Positions 22,501 through 35,800 of a DNA stretch of 64,000 bases are shown here, piece after piece. The DNA lies in the NCBI GenBank assembly GCA_007449985.2, contig VIIQ02000574.1:186001-250000 (forward strand). Direction: 5' to 3'. The DNA comes from Desmodesmus armatus. Taxonomy: Eukaryota > Chlorophyta > Chlorophyceae > Sphaeropleales > Scenedesmaceae. Below the pieces are notes generated by a model. It worked only from the letters and a program-made list of their open reading frames with translations. It had not been told where the DNA came from and ran no database searches. The first letter of the stretch is position 1. Each line of letters opens with the position of its first letter. The position numbers and the translations under genes were made by a program.

Positions 22501-25500
22501 GTAGGCAGAACACAAGCAGCACGATCCCTGGGCCAGCTTGGCAGCCAGCTCCCCTCAGCTGCTTGAACACAACATAGCAACTACCCCAAATAGGAATTTC
22601 TGGACGCATGTATTCCTTTGCTAAAACAAGGAATGGCAAAACAAGGAAATGCTGGCCTCACCGTGAGCTGCTGCCAGGCCGAGTCACTGATGTACTTTGT
22701 GCTGCCAGTAGGCAGTGAGGGGTGCAGCTGGCTGTGCTGGCACCACAGCACCGTGTTATCCAGGGGCCCAGGTGGGTCCACACCGTTCACCCAGCTGTCC
22801 AGCCAGTCAAAGCCTATGAAGCAGCCATCCATGCAGCCGGCCGGTGCAGGCAGCAGCTCGCTGACAGTGCGCACCTCCTGCAGAAGCACCAGCAGCAGCA
22901 GCATGCACAAAACACACATGTGTGATTCTGTGCGCTCCCACGCACTTCTACGCAACTTCGGAATGTCACATCCTTGGATGGTTCATGCATTGGCTGGATG
23001 CACTCCCTGTGTCTACACACATGCAATTGACAACGGCCCTCGACTTTTTCTTAGAGCTTGGGTTGGTGAGGTGCACCAAGCAGCCCATTCCAAGAGACTT
23101 GCATCACAGAGGGTGAACAGGCATGCCTGCACAGCTAGAGTATGACGGCAACCGAGTGGGTGGTGCCGCCAGTCAAAACCAAGCGCAGTCAATGAGACGC
23201 CAGCCGCACTGCAACACCAGCACCGCCTTCCTGCATGCCTCACCTGCTGCCGCTGCTCCACAGCTGCCAGTGCCTCCTGCTTGTGCCGCTGGAACTTCTC
23301 ACAGGCCTGGTCAAAGTCCCTGTGCAGCTGAGCCACCTGCTGCTGCACAGCCTCAGGCAGCTCCTGAAGCTGGGCTTGCAGCTGCTGAGCAGCCACAAGA
23401 CCCTGCTGCTGCTGCTGCTGTTCCGGCACCATCTCATGGGCACCCTGCTGCTGCTGCTGCTGCTGTGGCATGTCTGCCTGCTGCCCACCTGCCTCCTGCT
23501 TGACATCACCTGTAGCCGGCTGATCAGCCTGCTGCTGGTTTTGGTCAAGAGCCTGCAGGGGCTGTGACGACGGCTGCGGCGGCTGCAGCGGCTGCTGCTG
23601 CACACTGCCTTCCTGCTTGACAGGCTCCGGTGCAGCCGCATGCTCAGGCGCTGCTTCAGCTGCTGGCTGGGCCGTTGCTGCTACTGCAGCCGGCCCAGCT
23701 GCTGCTGGCACTGCTTCTGCAGTGGCCTGGGAGTGCTGGCTGCCAGCAGGGCACTGCCTGTACACCAGGAAGTAAGCATTGGCTGACATGATCTGCACAA
23801 CGGCGCAAGGGTGCACAAAGGTGCATACAGCAAGCGTGTGCAGTCGTTGTCAACAAGATGCCTTGCTGCATTCAGCAGGAGGCAGCAAGATCCTGCTCTT
23901 CAGATGCAACCAGTAGAAGGAAAAGGCAGCTGGCCAGCTGCCAACTCCAGAATAACTTAGTGCAGACACGGGGTGTGCATGGCTGTGCACTCAGATAGCC
24001 ACCAGGCAGCACTGTTCGCCAAAGCATACCAACATAACAAGGGCAAAACCAACACCCAGCCAGCATACCACACTAATAAAAACAGGGGGAAAGACAGTGC
24101 TCACGTGGTCAACTAACGCCCGAGGCAGACCCGCTGCCTGCTCCTCGCCGCCCGCAGCTGCATCTGCAGCCTCCACAGCTGCAGCCTCTGCTCCTGCAGC
24201 CTCTGCTCCTGCTGGCTCTGCTGTAGCTGCTGCTGCTGCTGCATCCTCAACTGCCTCATCTGCTGCTTTGGCTCGTCCCCGGCCCCGTCCTCGACCCCGG
24301 CCTCTGCTGGCGGGCTTGGCTGCTGCTCGCCGCGTGCTTCTGCTGCTGGTGCCCTGCACTGCTGCCTCAGCAGCAGCAGCCTCAGCCGCAGCAGCCTCAG
24401 CCGCAGCGGCTACTGTTGCATGCAGCTCAGCCTCTGACATCATCACGGACCTGCAGCAGCAGCGTGGGCGGCAGGAACAACAGGTGCAGGGTCGGGGTCC
24501 CTCGACTGCACAATGCTGCCCACCACACATTGCCCACCCCAGGTTGATGCACTGCTTGCCCACAGGAGCTGCTGCATGAACACTTCAACAACGCCAGGCC
24601 GAGGCACCCAGCAAGGGAGTCCAGCTGTTCCCATAGCCGGCAAACCCTAACCAGCAAAACTGTCAGGCCTTGCCACTAGATTAGCCTCACACATGGCGGC
24701 CTGTAGTGACCACATTCAATGCCACAAAGCCTCAACCACACTCAGATGCCGCCGACACCCACCCGTCCTGATGCGCAGTCACCAGCGACATCTGCAGCGC
24801 CTGCTGCAGCTGGTCCTGATCCGCCGCAGCCTCTGCTGCTGCCGTAGCTGCCTCAGCCTCAGCATCTGCCTCACTGTCCTCCTCCCAAGGATCCTTCTTC
24901 CCGCCTTTTTTCCCGCCCTTGCGACCGCCACCCCTGCCGCCCCTGGCTCCGCCTCTCTTCCCACGCTTGCTAGCTGCGCCGCCGGCAGCACCGCCCCTGC
25001 CACGTTTCTTGCCGCTGTCTGCAGGCTTGCTGTCCTCGTCAGCATCGGCAGATCCTGCTGCTGCAGATGTGCCCGCTGAGGCTGCTGCGGTGGCAGTGGC
25101 TGCTGTAGTGCCGTGGTCGCCAGGGTGGCTGGTGGGCTGCAGGCCCATCTCCACAGCTTCCTCGTCGTCGAACCGCCACCAGGTCCCGGTGTCATGTAGC
25201 TTGATGTGGGCCACTGCACACCAGACATGGGATGAAGTGCCCACAGGGAGGCAGGCCAGGCCCACTAAGCCCATCTCATTGGCTGATCGACATGCAGGGG
25301 ACTGGGAACACCAGACAAGACCCTTTGTCATGTGGCTGCCCTGGCACAGGAGCCCCAAGGGATTTGAAAAGCTACAGAAGCAAGCAGCATGACCCCCCCG
25401 ACGCTTGGCATGTTTGTAGCGCCCCACATACCATAGTGCCCATGGCTTGCGCTGGTGCCCTTGTGTATCAGCACAGCTGCCAGCTCATACATGGAGTTGG

Positions 25501-28500
25501 GTGAGCCTGGCAGCACCGGCTGTCTGTCTGGGCCCAGTGGGCCATTGTCAGGCAGCTCCAGCCCAGCGTGCATCAGCACAGCACCAATGTCCAGCTGTAG
25601 CGGGATGGACAGCTTGTGCAACACCTTCTTCTTCTCCCAGGTCTGCAGCCGAACGCCAACAGGGATATTTGAGATTGAGTGTTCAGTGCACCAGTGTGAT
25701 CTACTGTGCTGAGTGCACTTGGCACGAGGCTCTCGCCACTTTGTCAAACCATGCCTAGAGACTCCTTGTGCCTGGGTAGTGTTGGTGTGAGGTACTATGT
25801 GAGTCATCCACTGCCTGCTCGCTTGCCATTTTCACCTGCTGGTGCTAACATCCTGATTGGCATGTCTTGGTGCATTCACTGGGTCAATTTCTTCTGCAGT
25901 GCATTGACTGTCAGGCCTTGCACAGGCAGCACGTCTGCACCACTCCGTCTCAACAGTTGAAGGGACATATCCACTCCTTTATCATGTGCAAAAAGCAGCA
26001 CTTGCGGTACTCAGCTGCCTGCGTCCCACCCACCTGCTGGTCATATGTGAAGCGCTGCAGTGCCAGGCACAGGTAGGGAGGCAGGCTGCGCAGCAGCATG
26101 CGCCTGTCAGCATCCGATTTGGCTCCACAGTAGTCACAGAAGTACTGGTTGTCACCCATTAGCTCATCGGGTGCCAGCGCAGCAACCTGCAGGAACAGGA
26201 GGGATGGGGGGGGGGGGAGGGAGAGAGGGATCAACCAAGCACGATAGGGCACCAACAATACAGCAGTTTGTGGGGGGGGGTCTTTGTTGAGGTCAACAGC
26301 AGGCAGTTCACAAAGCCCTCCTGCCCCACCAGGGATCAACCAAGCATGATAGGGCACCGGCACTACAGCACGGGATGTACGGCAACGCAGCATGCCTCTC
26401 ACTAAATCAAGCAGTACAGCCACATAACAGCAGTAAGGTCATACGGTGCATGCTGAAGAGTGAAGCCTTGACGCACGCTTTCCTGAGAGCTACTGCTGTT
26501 GAAGGCAACATACGCTGTGAAAACACACACGGCCTCACAAGCCGTAGCCCTGTCAGCATGGTAACTGCAACCCCATCCCCTCCCTCCCGCCCTCCCTCCC
26601 TTCTATTGCTTCCAATCCCCTGCCTCTGAGTCTCACCAGGCTGTGGTTGAGTGAGGGCATCTGCTGCACCTGCAGCGACAGCTCATAGAACTCCACCTCA
26701 CGCTTGCTGCCCTCTGACGGCAGCTTGCACGTGTGGCAGGTGGTCACATGGGACAGGTGACCCTGGAACAGGTTCTGCACCACTGACGTCACGTCCTGTG
26801 CAGAGGCAGCAGCAGGCAGACACTCAACAAGGGATGCATGTTCGTACCTTATGGCTCACTGTCTATTGACTCCTTGCTGCTGCATGGGTGCCACGCAGTG
26901 TAGAAGAAGCTGGCGTGGGTGTGTTTGTGTGCTGTCTGCTGTCCCACCCAGTCTTCACCCACCTCCCGCTTGGATGCAGCAAACACCACCTCCAGCTTGC
27001 TGAGCAGCAGCTTGAGAAACTCTTGGCCATCCTGTTTGCAAAACACATGCAGACACCACAGGATGTGTGTAGAGCATACCGAACGCTGTGCATGCACCAT
27101 GTTACCTGGCAAAGTAGAACGACAAGGCCGCACCAACATTGACGCTGATTATGTAGTGTGTGTAGGCACATAAGATGTTGCAGAAAAACTCTGCAATCCT
27201 GGGAGGCCGCCACCTCTGCTGTGCTGTGCTGCGATATGCTGTGCCCTGTGCCCCCACCTGCTGTATGGCATGGTCCAGCAGCAGGCTGTTGGCAAAGGGT
27301 TCAGGGTCCACATAGCGCTTGGGCCCAAAGTGCATCTCAATGAACAGGTCCCTGCAGCAACACAGCAGCAGCAAGCAACACAGCTGAGACTTGATCAATC
27401 ACACGCGCCAAGCACTGCTTTGTAGAACGCGACATGCCATATTGACGCCAACAAACTGGCTGCACAGAGGATTGCTGTACACCCAGTTTGAACGTGCCGC
27501 GTAATGCACGCCGGTGCACCTGCTGCTGCTGAACTACTGCGCAAGTTGCCTGCGGCTGCCTACAGACCTGCCTGATTGCACTGCACACACAGAGCGCTGC
27601 TGCAATTGCTGCCTCTTTCAACATCAGCACACCTCATCTGCCGTATGATGTCCTGGCCTGCCAGCTCTGGCTCCAGCTGATAAAGAGCATTCCTGAAGGC
27701 TGGCAGGGAGTGAAGGAACTGCATGGCTGCATTCACATAGCAGGTGTTGCCCAGGTTGCGCAGCCCAGCTGGAGCACTTGGCGCCTGCAGGTACGTACAG
27801 GGGGGGGGGGAGAACAGGCAGGCATGTTCAGTGCAGTTTCATGAGCACAAAGGGACAAGGCTGAGTCCGACGGATGTTCCAACAGGCTATGCAGGAGATG
27901 CTCCCCAAGGTGTGTATTTGCCTTGGACAAGTCAGCCGGGGAAGGGGGGGTGTACCAACTGCTGGCATCCCACTCTCCCCTTCTACGCAACCACACCTAA
28001 TTTGCGCACTCAACCAGGGACATTCCTTGATCTCGCCCCCCCCCCCCCCCCCTACACCCAGACTCCCCAACCTCACCCCCTCCAGAGTCTCGCACAGTGG
28101 TGGGGTCGACAAAGGGGGGGGGGGCTTCACGCTTCATGGGTGAACACATGCCTACGCCTGCAACAGATCTCCACCTACGCAATTTCCCCAACTGCATACC
28201 ACGCTCTGTGTACCCCTATCCGGCTATCATATCAGCTCACTTTGCGCCTGTCCTCTGCTGGGTCATGGCCCAGCCTCCCAAGCACTGGCTCCTTCTGCCA
28301 CAGACCCTTCTTCCTAAAGCTCTTCTCTGCTGGCAGCAGGCCATGGAAGCAGCATGGGTTGTCCCTGGCCCCCTTGCTGCCTTTGCCGCAGGTTGCGTTG
28401 CATGGGCCCAGGTTGAGCCTGAACACCTTCTGCAGCGTCTCCGCTGGGGGTGCTGCACCAACATCCAGCAGTTGCAGCACCTCACGAGCCTCTGCAGCTT

Positions 28501-28549
28501 CTAAGCCCTCAACCTTGCTTTTGGCGGCCTTGCCTTTGGCAGGGGGCAT
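16532..28549 (-). CDS. USP48: USP48/UBP26-type ubiquitin-specific protease (21 exons, about 1900 aa)
   Basis: Cysteine protease removing ubiquitin from proteins; the plant orthologue UBP26 acts on histone H2B. Exons in transcript order: 28241-28549, 27633-27784, 27258-27351, 26963-27031, 26637-26795, 26034-26186, 25432-25642, 24763-25213, 24105-24450, 23244-23792, 22662-22877, 22067-22334, 21503-21715, 20687-21176, 20066-20254, 18811-19756, 18141-18453, 17740-17874, 17244-17419, 16904-16994, 16532-16704. Every phase closes. The Cys box is GLRNLGNTCYVNAAMQF, with catalytic Cys about 118. CHTC and CDYC zinc ligands follow. The His box is KGTSASHGHY (His about 381), with Asp about 399 in WWRFDDEE. 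The last catalytic strand is NAYFLVYR, about 653. Three DUSP-like regions follow (about 832-1290), then a ubiquitin-like domain (LRLKVFQSLSVHPRNQRLYV, about 1780). The C-terminus EIGFKDTALQG resembles the family end. Gln/Ala-rich tracts enlarge it to nearly twice the human length. Confidence 0.9.
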
Positions 28550-29377
28550 GCTGTGCTGCTATGATCTGTGTTCACAACTGCATGCTAACTGCTGATTCAG
28601 GGGAGCGGCTCTTTGCGCTTCCTAAAAAGCCAATATGGACTGCAATACAGATCTCAAACGAACAAACACATGGGCTGCATAAATGTGCAGCAGCGTCTGT
28701 GTTGATGCCATGTTTCTTGCAGGTCCTACTGAGCACTGGGAGAGAAGAACTTCGCGACAGGCTCATGGTGTTTCACTTGTTGCTTTAACAGCGTCACCAT
28801 GACACCCGGGCACTCAGGGCAGTTTCAAACCTGCAACAGCCGATGATCATGCTGTTGTGGCCGGTGAGCCAACCTGCCCTGCATCAATCATTCAGCTGGT
28901 ATGTTTGAACTGCTATATCGGAAGGCGGCAGCCCAGAAATTCAGTTGCAGTCACATTGTATCAGGAGCCTGCAGGCTGGCAGAGCCCTGATCAGGGCATC
29001 ATGATGCCCTGCAGCCCCATGGTGTGCCTGGTGTATTTGCACAAGTTTCCCAAGCCCCTCCTGCTCTTACAAGTGAATAAGATGCAATAACACAGTTTAC
29101 AACAGCAGTGTCTGATAAGTGTGAAGTCATTGGCACTGCCAAGGAATGACCGGGGGGGGGGAGGGATCTCCTCTCACCCTTCCCCCACCCCCCACCCCTC
29201 AAAGTTCAGTCAGCCTCGAGTGCTGCATGATGTGAATTGTGCAGCATGTGCCCTATGCGCAACCGATGACTGCTGCAGGGGGCTTGCAGTGGCACTGTAA
29301 TCATCACTCACTGAGTGACTTTGATTTGATTTGATTTGATTTGACTTCACGACGCCGTCAACTTCGATGAGCAGTGG
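28550..29377. other. Intergenic: deubiquitinase promoter and acyltransferase 3' end
   Basis: 828 nt between the start of the deubiquitinase gene and the stop of the next minus-strand gene. It should hold the promoter of the former and the 3' UTR of the latter. A (TTTGA)n microsatellite of about five units lies at about 29321-29345, and a poly-G run near 29152-29162. No ORF of interest. Confidence 0.5.
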
Positions 29378-31230
29378 TCACAGTACACGCCTGACACCAG
29401 GCAACAACCGCAGCAGCAGTCCCACCAGCCAGCTGCTCACCACCACCAGTGGCGTTACCACCACACACTTAGCGGCCGCCGGCCAGGCCACTGGCGCAAA
29501 CGCCAGCCCTATTGCTGTCAACACCGGCACATGAATGAGGTACACTGCGTATGCTGCACCCGTGATAGCACCGCCAACTGAGCCACCTTTGCTGTTCACC
29601 CACCGTCTGAAACAGACCAGCACAGCCAGCCACATGGTAACAGCATAGAACTGCTCCCACACGGTGTACACAATGACATATGCCATGCTGGCTTCCCGCT
29701 GTAGCTCTACACCAAAGTTGCTGCCTGGGAAGTGACTCATGATGACACCTCCTGCAACAGCCAGCACAGCAGCCGCCACTGCACCAACAGGCCCTGCACT
29801 TGAAGGCAGGTGCTGCAGGCCGTTGCCAGCCCGAAACGCTGCCAGACCCATGAGGAAGGCAACAAAATACTGCGGCAAGTAGGCCGGCTGAAACTGGATG
29901 CCCTGCACTACCCACATGCTCTGCTGGAGGCCCAGCGGCAGCAAAATACCTGCTCGCACTGCTAGGCACAGGCCAGATATCAAGGCACCCATGCAAACCA
30001 GGCCAGCCGCAGTGGCAAAGGCTGAGAATGCTGGCTGGGGTTGGTGCTGACCACTGCTAGTAGTACTGGGCTCCTGCAATGCTGCATCAACCGGCCGGGG
30101 CATTGTTAGGGGCAACACCAGCTGCTCAGCTGCCTTGTCATATGGTGCTGCAGGGGTTACGACAGTGAACCGTGTACTGTACGGTGATCTACAGCCCTCG
30201 TCATGCTGCATGTCTACCCGTGTGGGGGCAGCTCCTATGGCATCCTGCTGCAGGGACGTACTGCGTGCACTGCCAGATGCGCTCTGCAAGCTACTGCCAG
30301 CTGCTGCAACAGCACAACCGCGCCCACTGGCGCACACCCGCGCTGCTGCATACAGTAAGTCAAAGATGAAAAGGACCGCTAGGTACCAGGAGACACCGTG
30401 TCCGATCCGCACAAACTGGGTGCTGTAGTAATACGTGAAGCCATCATGTGCTGCCAGCAGGGCAGCAGGTGCTGAGGGGCTGTGTCTGGCTATCTCAAAG
30501 GCCAGGGGCTGTATAACACAGTCATAGACTAGGAGCGGCAGCAGCAGCCGCAGTGCACGGTCTGCCAGGAAGCGCAGTGCTCCTTTCCTGTCGTAGATTG
30601 GGGCGCTGAAGAACCCACTGAGCAGGAACATGAGCCCCATGAACCAGGACTGCAAGGCAAAGCATGGGAGCAACAGGGCGCAGCAAGGGCAGAAGCGGAG
30701 GCACTGGTCGCTTGGTGACCAAGCAAAGGGGATGTAGGCATGTTGTACCGCACAATTCTGCAGGGATTATCTCTATCAAGAGGGCATGTTGGTGATCCTC
30801 AAATCTGCACAGGAGCTGCCAGCGGAGATCTGAGTAGCCAAGAACAGTGTCCTTGATTATATGATGGGTGAGCTCCTGCAGGCTTGCTGGTGCTGTTGTT
30901 GGGCATGTTGTTGTGTCACATGGGCAGCGCAAGTGAGCTGCTGCAATCACAGCCACATGAGCCGAGTCACAGCCACATGCTGCCCGGCCTGAGCCTCTGT
31001 TCACTGCCTGCAAGCCCTGCCAATCACAGTGTGTCACCCACCTGCATCAGCTGGGCGAAGACTATGGCCACCTGCCGTGAGTAGCCTTCAGGGGCATCAC
31101 TGACAATGCCGAGGTAGACGGCTGTGCTGTATGTGTAGTTGAAGTAGAGGTCAATGGAATGAAATGCCACCACCAGAGCAATGATGAGTGCACGTATCCA
31201 GTCAATGTAGTACAGGCGAGGCGACTGCAT
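29378..31230 (-). CDS. Acyltransferase-3 family membrane protein (2 exons, 486 aa)
   Basis: Exons 31042-31230 and 29378-30649; stop TGA at 29378-29380. The ATG at 31230 was chosen because the family's first motif follows at once: LYYIDWIRALIIALVVAFH, with the conserved Arg-13 and His-24 at the start of the first membrane segment. Further hydrophobic segments occur throughout (SWFMGLMFLLSGFF, VSWYLAVLFIFDLLYAAA, GLVCMGALISGLCLAV, AAVLAVAGGVIMS, VYLIHVPVLTAIGLAFA), about ten in all. Members move acyl groups onto sugars, glucans or lipids across a membrane. The substrate here cannot be told. A polar loop of about 100 residues (about 190-290) interrupts the membrane segments. An extra 5' exon upstream of the chosen ATG is possible, as the frame stays open to 31431. 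Confidence 0.78.
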
Positions 31231-32895
31231 GGTTGGCGGTGTTGTCGCAGGGGCCTCAGCACCCGTGCCAGCTTTGCCAGAATCATGGGGGCAAGAGACG
31301 TTGATGGAAACTGTGCAACAGAAACACAGCAGACATGCAGCAGGCCGGGAGTCAGCTCTGCAGTGCAGTGCTTGCGCACAAAAAAACAGGGGGGGGGCTG
31401 AAGGGGAGTGCATGAATAGCTGCATACCCAAGCATCACGTTGCTTGTCTCACCAGATGAAACCTCATGCATAGAGTCGGTGCAGTGTGGTTGGGCGCACA
31501 TTGATGTCATGACCGGCAAGTACGGGATGAGGAAAGCTTGCAAGCTTGTACTTGTGTTGGCTGTCACAGTTGAAAAGACGTTGCATCTGCACGCGAAGGC
31601 CAGATATGTACTGGCACCAATTGCGCCCACCTTTTATGTCCTTGCTGGGTGAAAAATATTGCCCTCACTCTTTCCAGGCCAATATTGACCTGGGCCCAAA
31701 ATGGATTTTGGGCCCAACCAGTACCAAAGCGATAAGACGTCGTGTTTTGTCAGCTCAACACACGCCATATAGTAACACGAAAGAAAAGAAGTATGATCAC
31801 TGCGTCTCCCCCTATCCCGGTAAGCGGACATCCCACTTTCAGCAAGGGTGCATGATTATGAGCTGGGGTGCAGCAGCACTTGGGACGTTAGCGGATACAA
31901 GTTGTAATAGGAACACTAAACCACTGCGACACCTGGTACCATGCTTCTACAGCTGCTGGGTTGCGCCTTCTCATGATCACCCTCCCCCCTCCGTGCTGCA
32001 ATCATGGACTCAGCGCTGGTAGGTCACTATGCACCGCCTGTGGCCTTTTGTTGACTGACATATCATCAACAGGCAGACTGCCAAGGGTTTCGGATGGCTG
32101 TAGCATGTCATTTGTCAGTAACGCGGGGCCTTCGCCCGACAAAGCTATCGCAGCTTCCCGATGCTGATGAGCTTTCCCTGGACCGTCATTATCATTTACA
32201 AGTGCACGTTATTGTCTCAAAACTAGCCTTCTGGAGAAAACAACCTTCCTGTTTCCTGTTTGCTGTTGACTAGAAAGTACAACAGGCCAAGTCGAGGCCA
32301 AAGCCCATCATTCGCCCCTATGCCCCAGTCAAGAAGGCCACGTTTGCCATCTCTGCCTTGGCACAACCTCCTGCCGCCTGTACACCGCTGTTATCCTGGG
32401 CTGCCAATAACACCACATCATGATCAGTGAGTCACTGAGTGTGAAGCTCTGCAGTCAGCTGGCAAAGGCCACTGACCAGTGAGTGATACACAAAATTCCA
32501 GAATGACAAACACAACCTCAACTGAAAACTCAACTGCCGATCTCACTGAACCACAACATGAAAGGCTGTGGCCCTTTTGTGGACACGTCATGTCGCTCTG
32601 GTGCGCACAATAGTTGCACACAAACTATCAACGTACAGTGTCTAATCCTCACCTTATGCCCAAAGACACAAGCCCCACGCACGATCTACCACTCTTGATA
32701 CACAGATAACTCAACACACTCAGAGAAACGTGAGCAAGGCGCCCTCATGCTTCCTAAATACATCCGTCAGCAAGGAACAGAGCTGACCTGCCTGAAAGCG
32801 CATATACGACGCACAACAATGGCGGCATCGGTCCGACAAAATCTGCGGCATAGGTCCGCTGGACAATAACGGTGCAGCAATATTCAAGCTCACCC
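31231..32895. other. Intergenic stretch between acyltransferase and ACR genes
   Basis: About 1.66 kb between two minus-strand genes. It appears more AT-rich and less CAG-rich than its surroundings. It holds a 12-bp-arm palindrome (31691-31716) and a TGTAA on the minus strand near 32193, a candidate polyadenylation signal for the ACR gene. No coding exon was recognised. Confidence 0.5.
31691..31716. repeat. Perfect palindrome, 12-bp arms
   Basis: TGGGCCCAAAAT (31691-31702), a GG spacer, then ATTTTGGGCCCA (31705-31716). All 12 positions pair. It lies between two genes, in sequence with no other feature. Confidence 0.9.
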
Positions 32896-35800
32896 TCAGA
32901 AGGAGGGCTGTTGGTCACTGTTGTAACTGGCAGCCACTGCTGCCCCTGCCTGCTGCTTCTGCTGCTCTGGCTGCACACCACTCCGGTCACCCCGCAGAAG
33001 CGCCAGCACTCCTCTCTGCCCCCCTCCATGCACCCCTCCATCACCCCTGCCCACCAACACCCCTGTGGCAATGTCCATAGGACCGCCGGGTGCCACCACA
33101 CCCCGCGAGCCAGGTCCCAGTTGCCCTGCCTGCTGTGCCCTGTGTGCCCATGCCCGCTGCTGTGCCCTCTGCGTGACAAAGCTGAAGGCAAAGCGGCCCC
33201 GTGAATCCAGGCTGCGCAGGACTGTGGCCACACAGGGGTTGCTGATGTCCAGCGGTGCGTCAACGAGCTCACCACCAGCAGCCTGCATCACACAAAACCG
33301 CAGCATTGACACAACACAGAAAGACACCGTGCGGGGCGTTAGCCATCAAAGTTATTCTTGACCATCACTGCCCAAGCTACGGTACCAACCAGCCTCATCT
33401 TGGCAAACTTCCGCCGAAAGTGGGCAATGACTCAGTAAAATCAGTACCGCAACAATGCATTGCATTATCCTAGCAGCCGGCAGCAGGTCGGAGGTTCCGA
33501 CCCTTGTCAGTGTGTGATGCCCAAGAAGGCAATGCAGGGTTCCAAGCAGTTCTCCCCGCACCTGGCAGGCCATCTGCACATACTGCCGTGACGGCAGGCT
33601 GCCGTCTTGGTTGAGGAGGTAGAAGGTGTGGCTGCCCTGGTCGTAGGCACGCACCTTGCACCTGCAGACACCAAATGAAGGCAAGTTGCGGCAGCTGCAT
33701 ATTACAGATCACCACCACAACATTGTGTGTGAGAGTGTGAGGCAAAGCAGCGCACACATGTATTGGCCTTATCAGCAATACCTGTTCACGCTCGCACCAG
33801 CAGTACTCGTGTCATTACAAAATAGCATATGCTGGCTTTGAAAGAGGTCAAGAGCATGTCAAGGGGAGCCTCTTGCTCACCGTGTGATGGTCAGCCTGTG
33901 GCGCTTGAATGATGACACCAGGTCCTGCAGGCTCCGTGCAGTGCTGCCAGAGAACACATGCAGGCGCAGACCTGCACACACACATGTTCACAGCGCAACT
34001 AGCTTTCACGAATGGTTTCTGTTGATGTTGCACCAGCAACCACCATGTGCTATCTGCTAGTATTGGAGGGGGGGGGAGTTTGTTTCCAGTGGATACTTTC
34101 ACCGCTGGGCGGTACTGTCCACAAGTATTGCAACCAACTCTCACCCTATGATGATGCCAGACACCCTGCAGCCAAGGCACAGTACACATGCTGAAAGGCA
34201 ATAGTGCACAGGCCTACGCCATGGCCCTGCTGGTCAGCCTCTAGCCCCTGACGATGGTACTGAGGCAACGTCACGTGTTGTGTTGCGCTTAGGCATCGAC
34301 GTCCATAATAATGACCGGCCTGTTGAGTGCAGATGAAGCTGGTGCTGTCAAGTGCTGCCTGCCTGTCAGCCAGTGTTTGTGTTTACCCGCCAAGTGGCCT
34401 GGCAGCAGAGTCCTGCTCACCTGGAGGGAAGCGTCGCTGCACTGCACTGACCAGCATGGCCTTCAGCACAGAGGCCTTGCCCTCATCCCACACACACTCA
34501 CCAAACCTGCACAGTACCCAAGGTTGCAAAAGCTTCGGTCGACCCTGACCGTGCCGATACAAGTGTAGGCACGGCTATTGCAGCTGCCTGCTACATGCAC
34601 CTCCTAAACCGCGGCTGCAGACGCATGAGGTGATGCAAGCACCCAAGCAAGGCAAGGCAAGAGAAGCCAAGGCAAGGCAAGGCAAGAAAAGGCACTGCAA
34701 GCGCACAGCCCTGCCCTCACCTGGGTCTGATGTAGAAGAGCTGAGTGGCTAGACCACAGGCCTCTGAGTCAATGGTGGCATGGTAGATGTCATAGCGCAT
34801 GTCACTCAGGGTGCCTGCAGGATGGACACACAAAATGTTACCGCCAATGCTGTTGAGATAAACCACAGACACCACAGTGCACACTTGATCTGATCCGTGG
34901 AATAGACAGGCGCACAAACAGAGGATGCTTCAGATGTGAGTCTGATGCGCTCCTTGCTGTAGAGTCACATAGAGTGCTGTCTGACCTGAACCAGTAGATT
35001 GACATGCCAGCTCATGCATACTACGCCCCAAAACAGAACTCACAGACAGTGTCAAAGAAGAGCTTGTTCCTGTCCCTGCACTTGATCTCCACCAGCCAGT
35101 AGTTGAACAGCCGGCTGTGCTGGATCTGGACCTCTGGCGCATCCAACACACTCGCCAGAGGAGTGGCCAGGGGAGAGGACTGCTGCCTGCTCGCCATGCT
35201 GGCCATACTGTCCTGCCCCTGTTGGTGCTGCTGCTGTAGGCCCATTGCTCCCACACCGGTTGACACCCGGGGTGCTGCTCGGGGGCTGAGCAGGCCTGCT
35301 GCTGCTGAGGCTGAGGCCATGCCCCTGGGGCTCCATGCAGGGTTCATGCCAGCACCGCCAGCACCACCTGCAGCTGCAGCTGGAGGTTGTTGAGGAATAA
35401 CACGGCAGGGCATGCAAGCATGGCTCAAACGTTGCAGCTGGTGTGAGCATGGTGCATCAACTGTGCAAGCAAGCAAGTCTGCATGTACTCAGAAGCAAGT
35501 ACACTCTGCACTTGCAGGAGAACCTACACATCGCTGCATTGCACCCATCACATGTCACTCCGTAGAGCGCTGGTGTTCACCTTCGCCCTGCAGTAGTCTG
35601 TCCGTCAGACAAGAAAGCACCCACAAAACCCCACACACCAAGCTAATTTACAAACCATTCCACTGCTGTCACACCCTACCCACCTGCGAACACACTCCCT
35701 GCACCAGCACCAGACCCAGATCCACCCCTGGGCCCCACACTGGGGCTTGAGGGTGCCGACAGCGACGGCATGTGTCGGCCTCCAGGCCCTGCTGCTGCTG

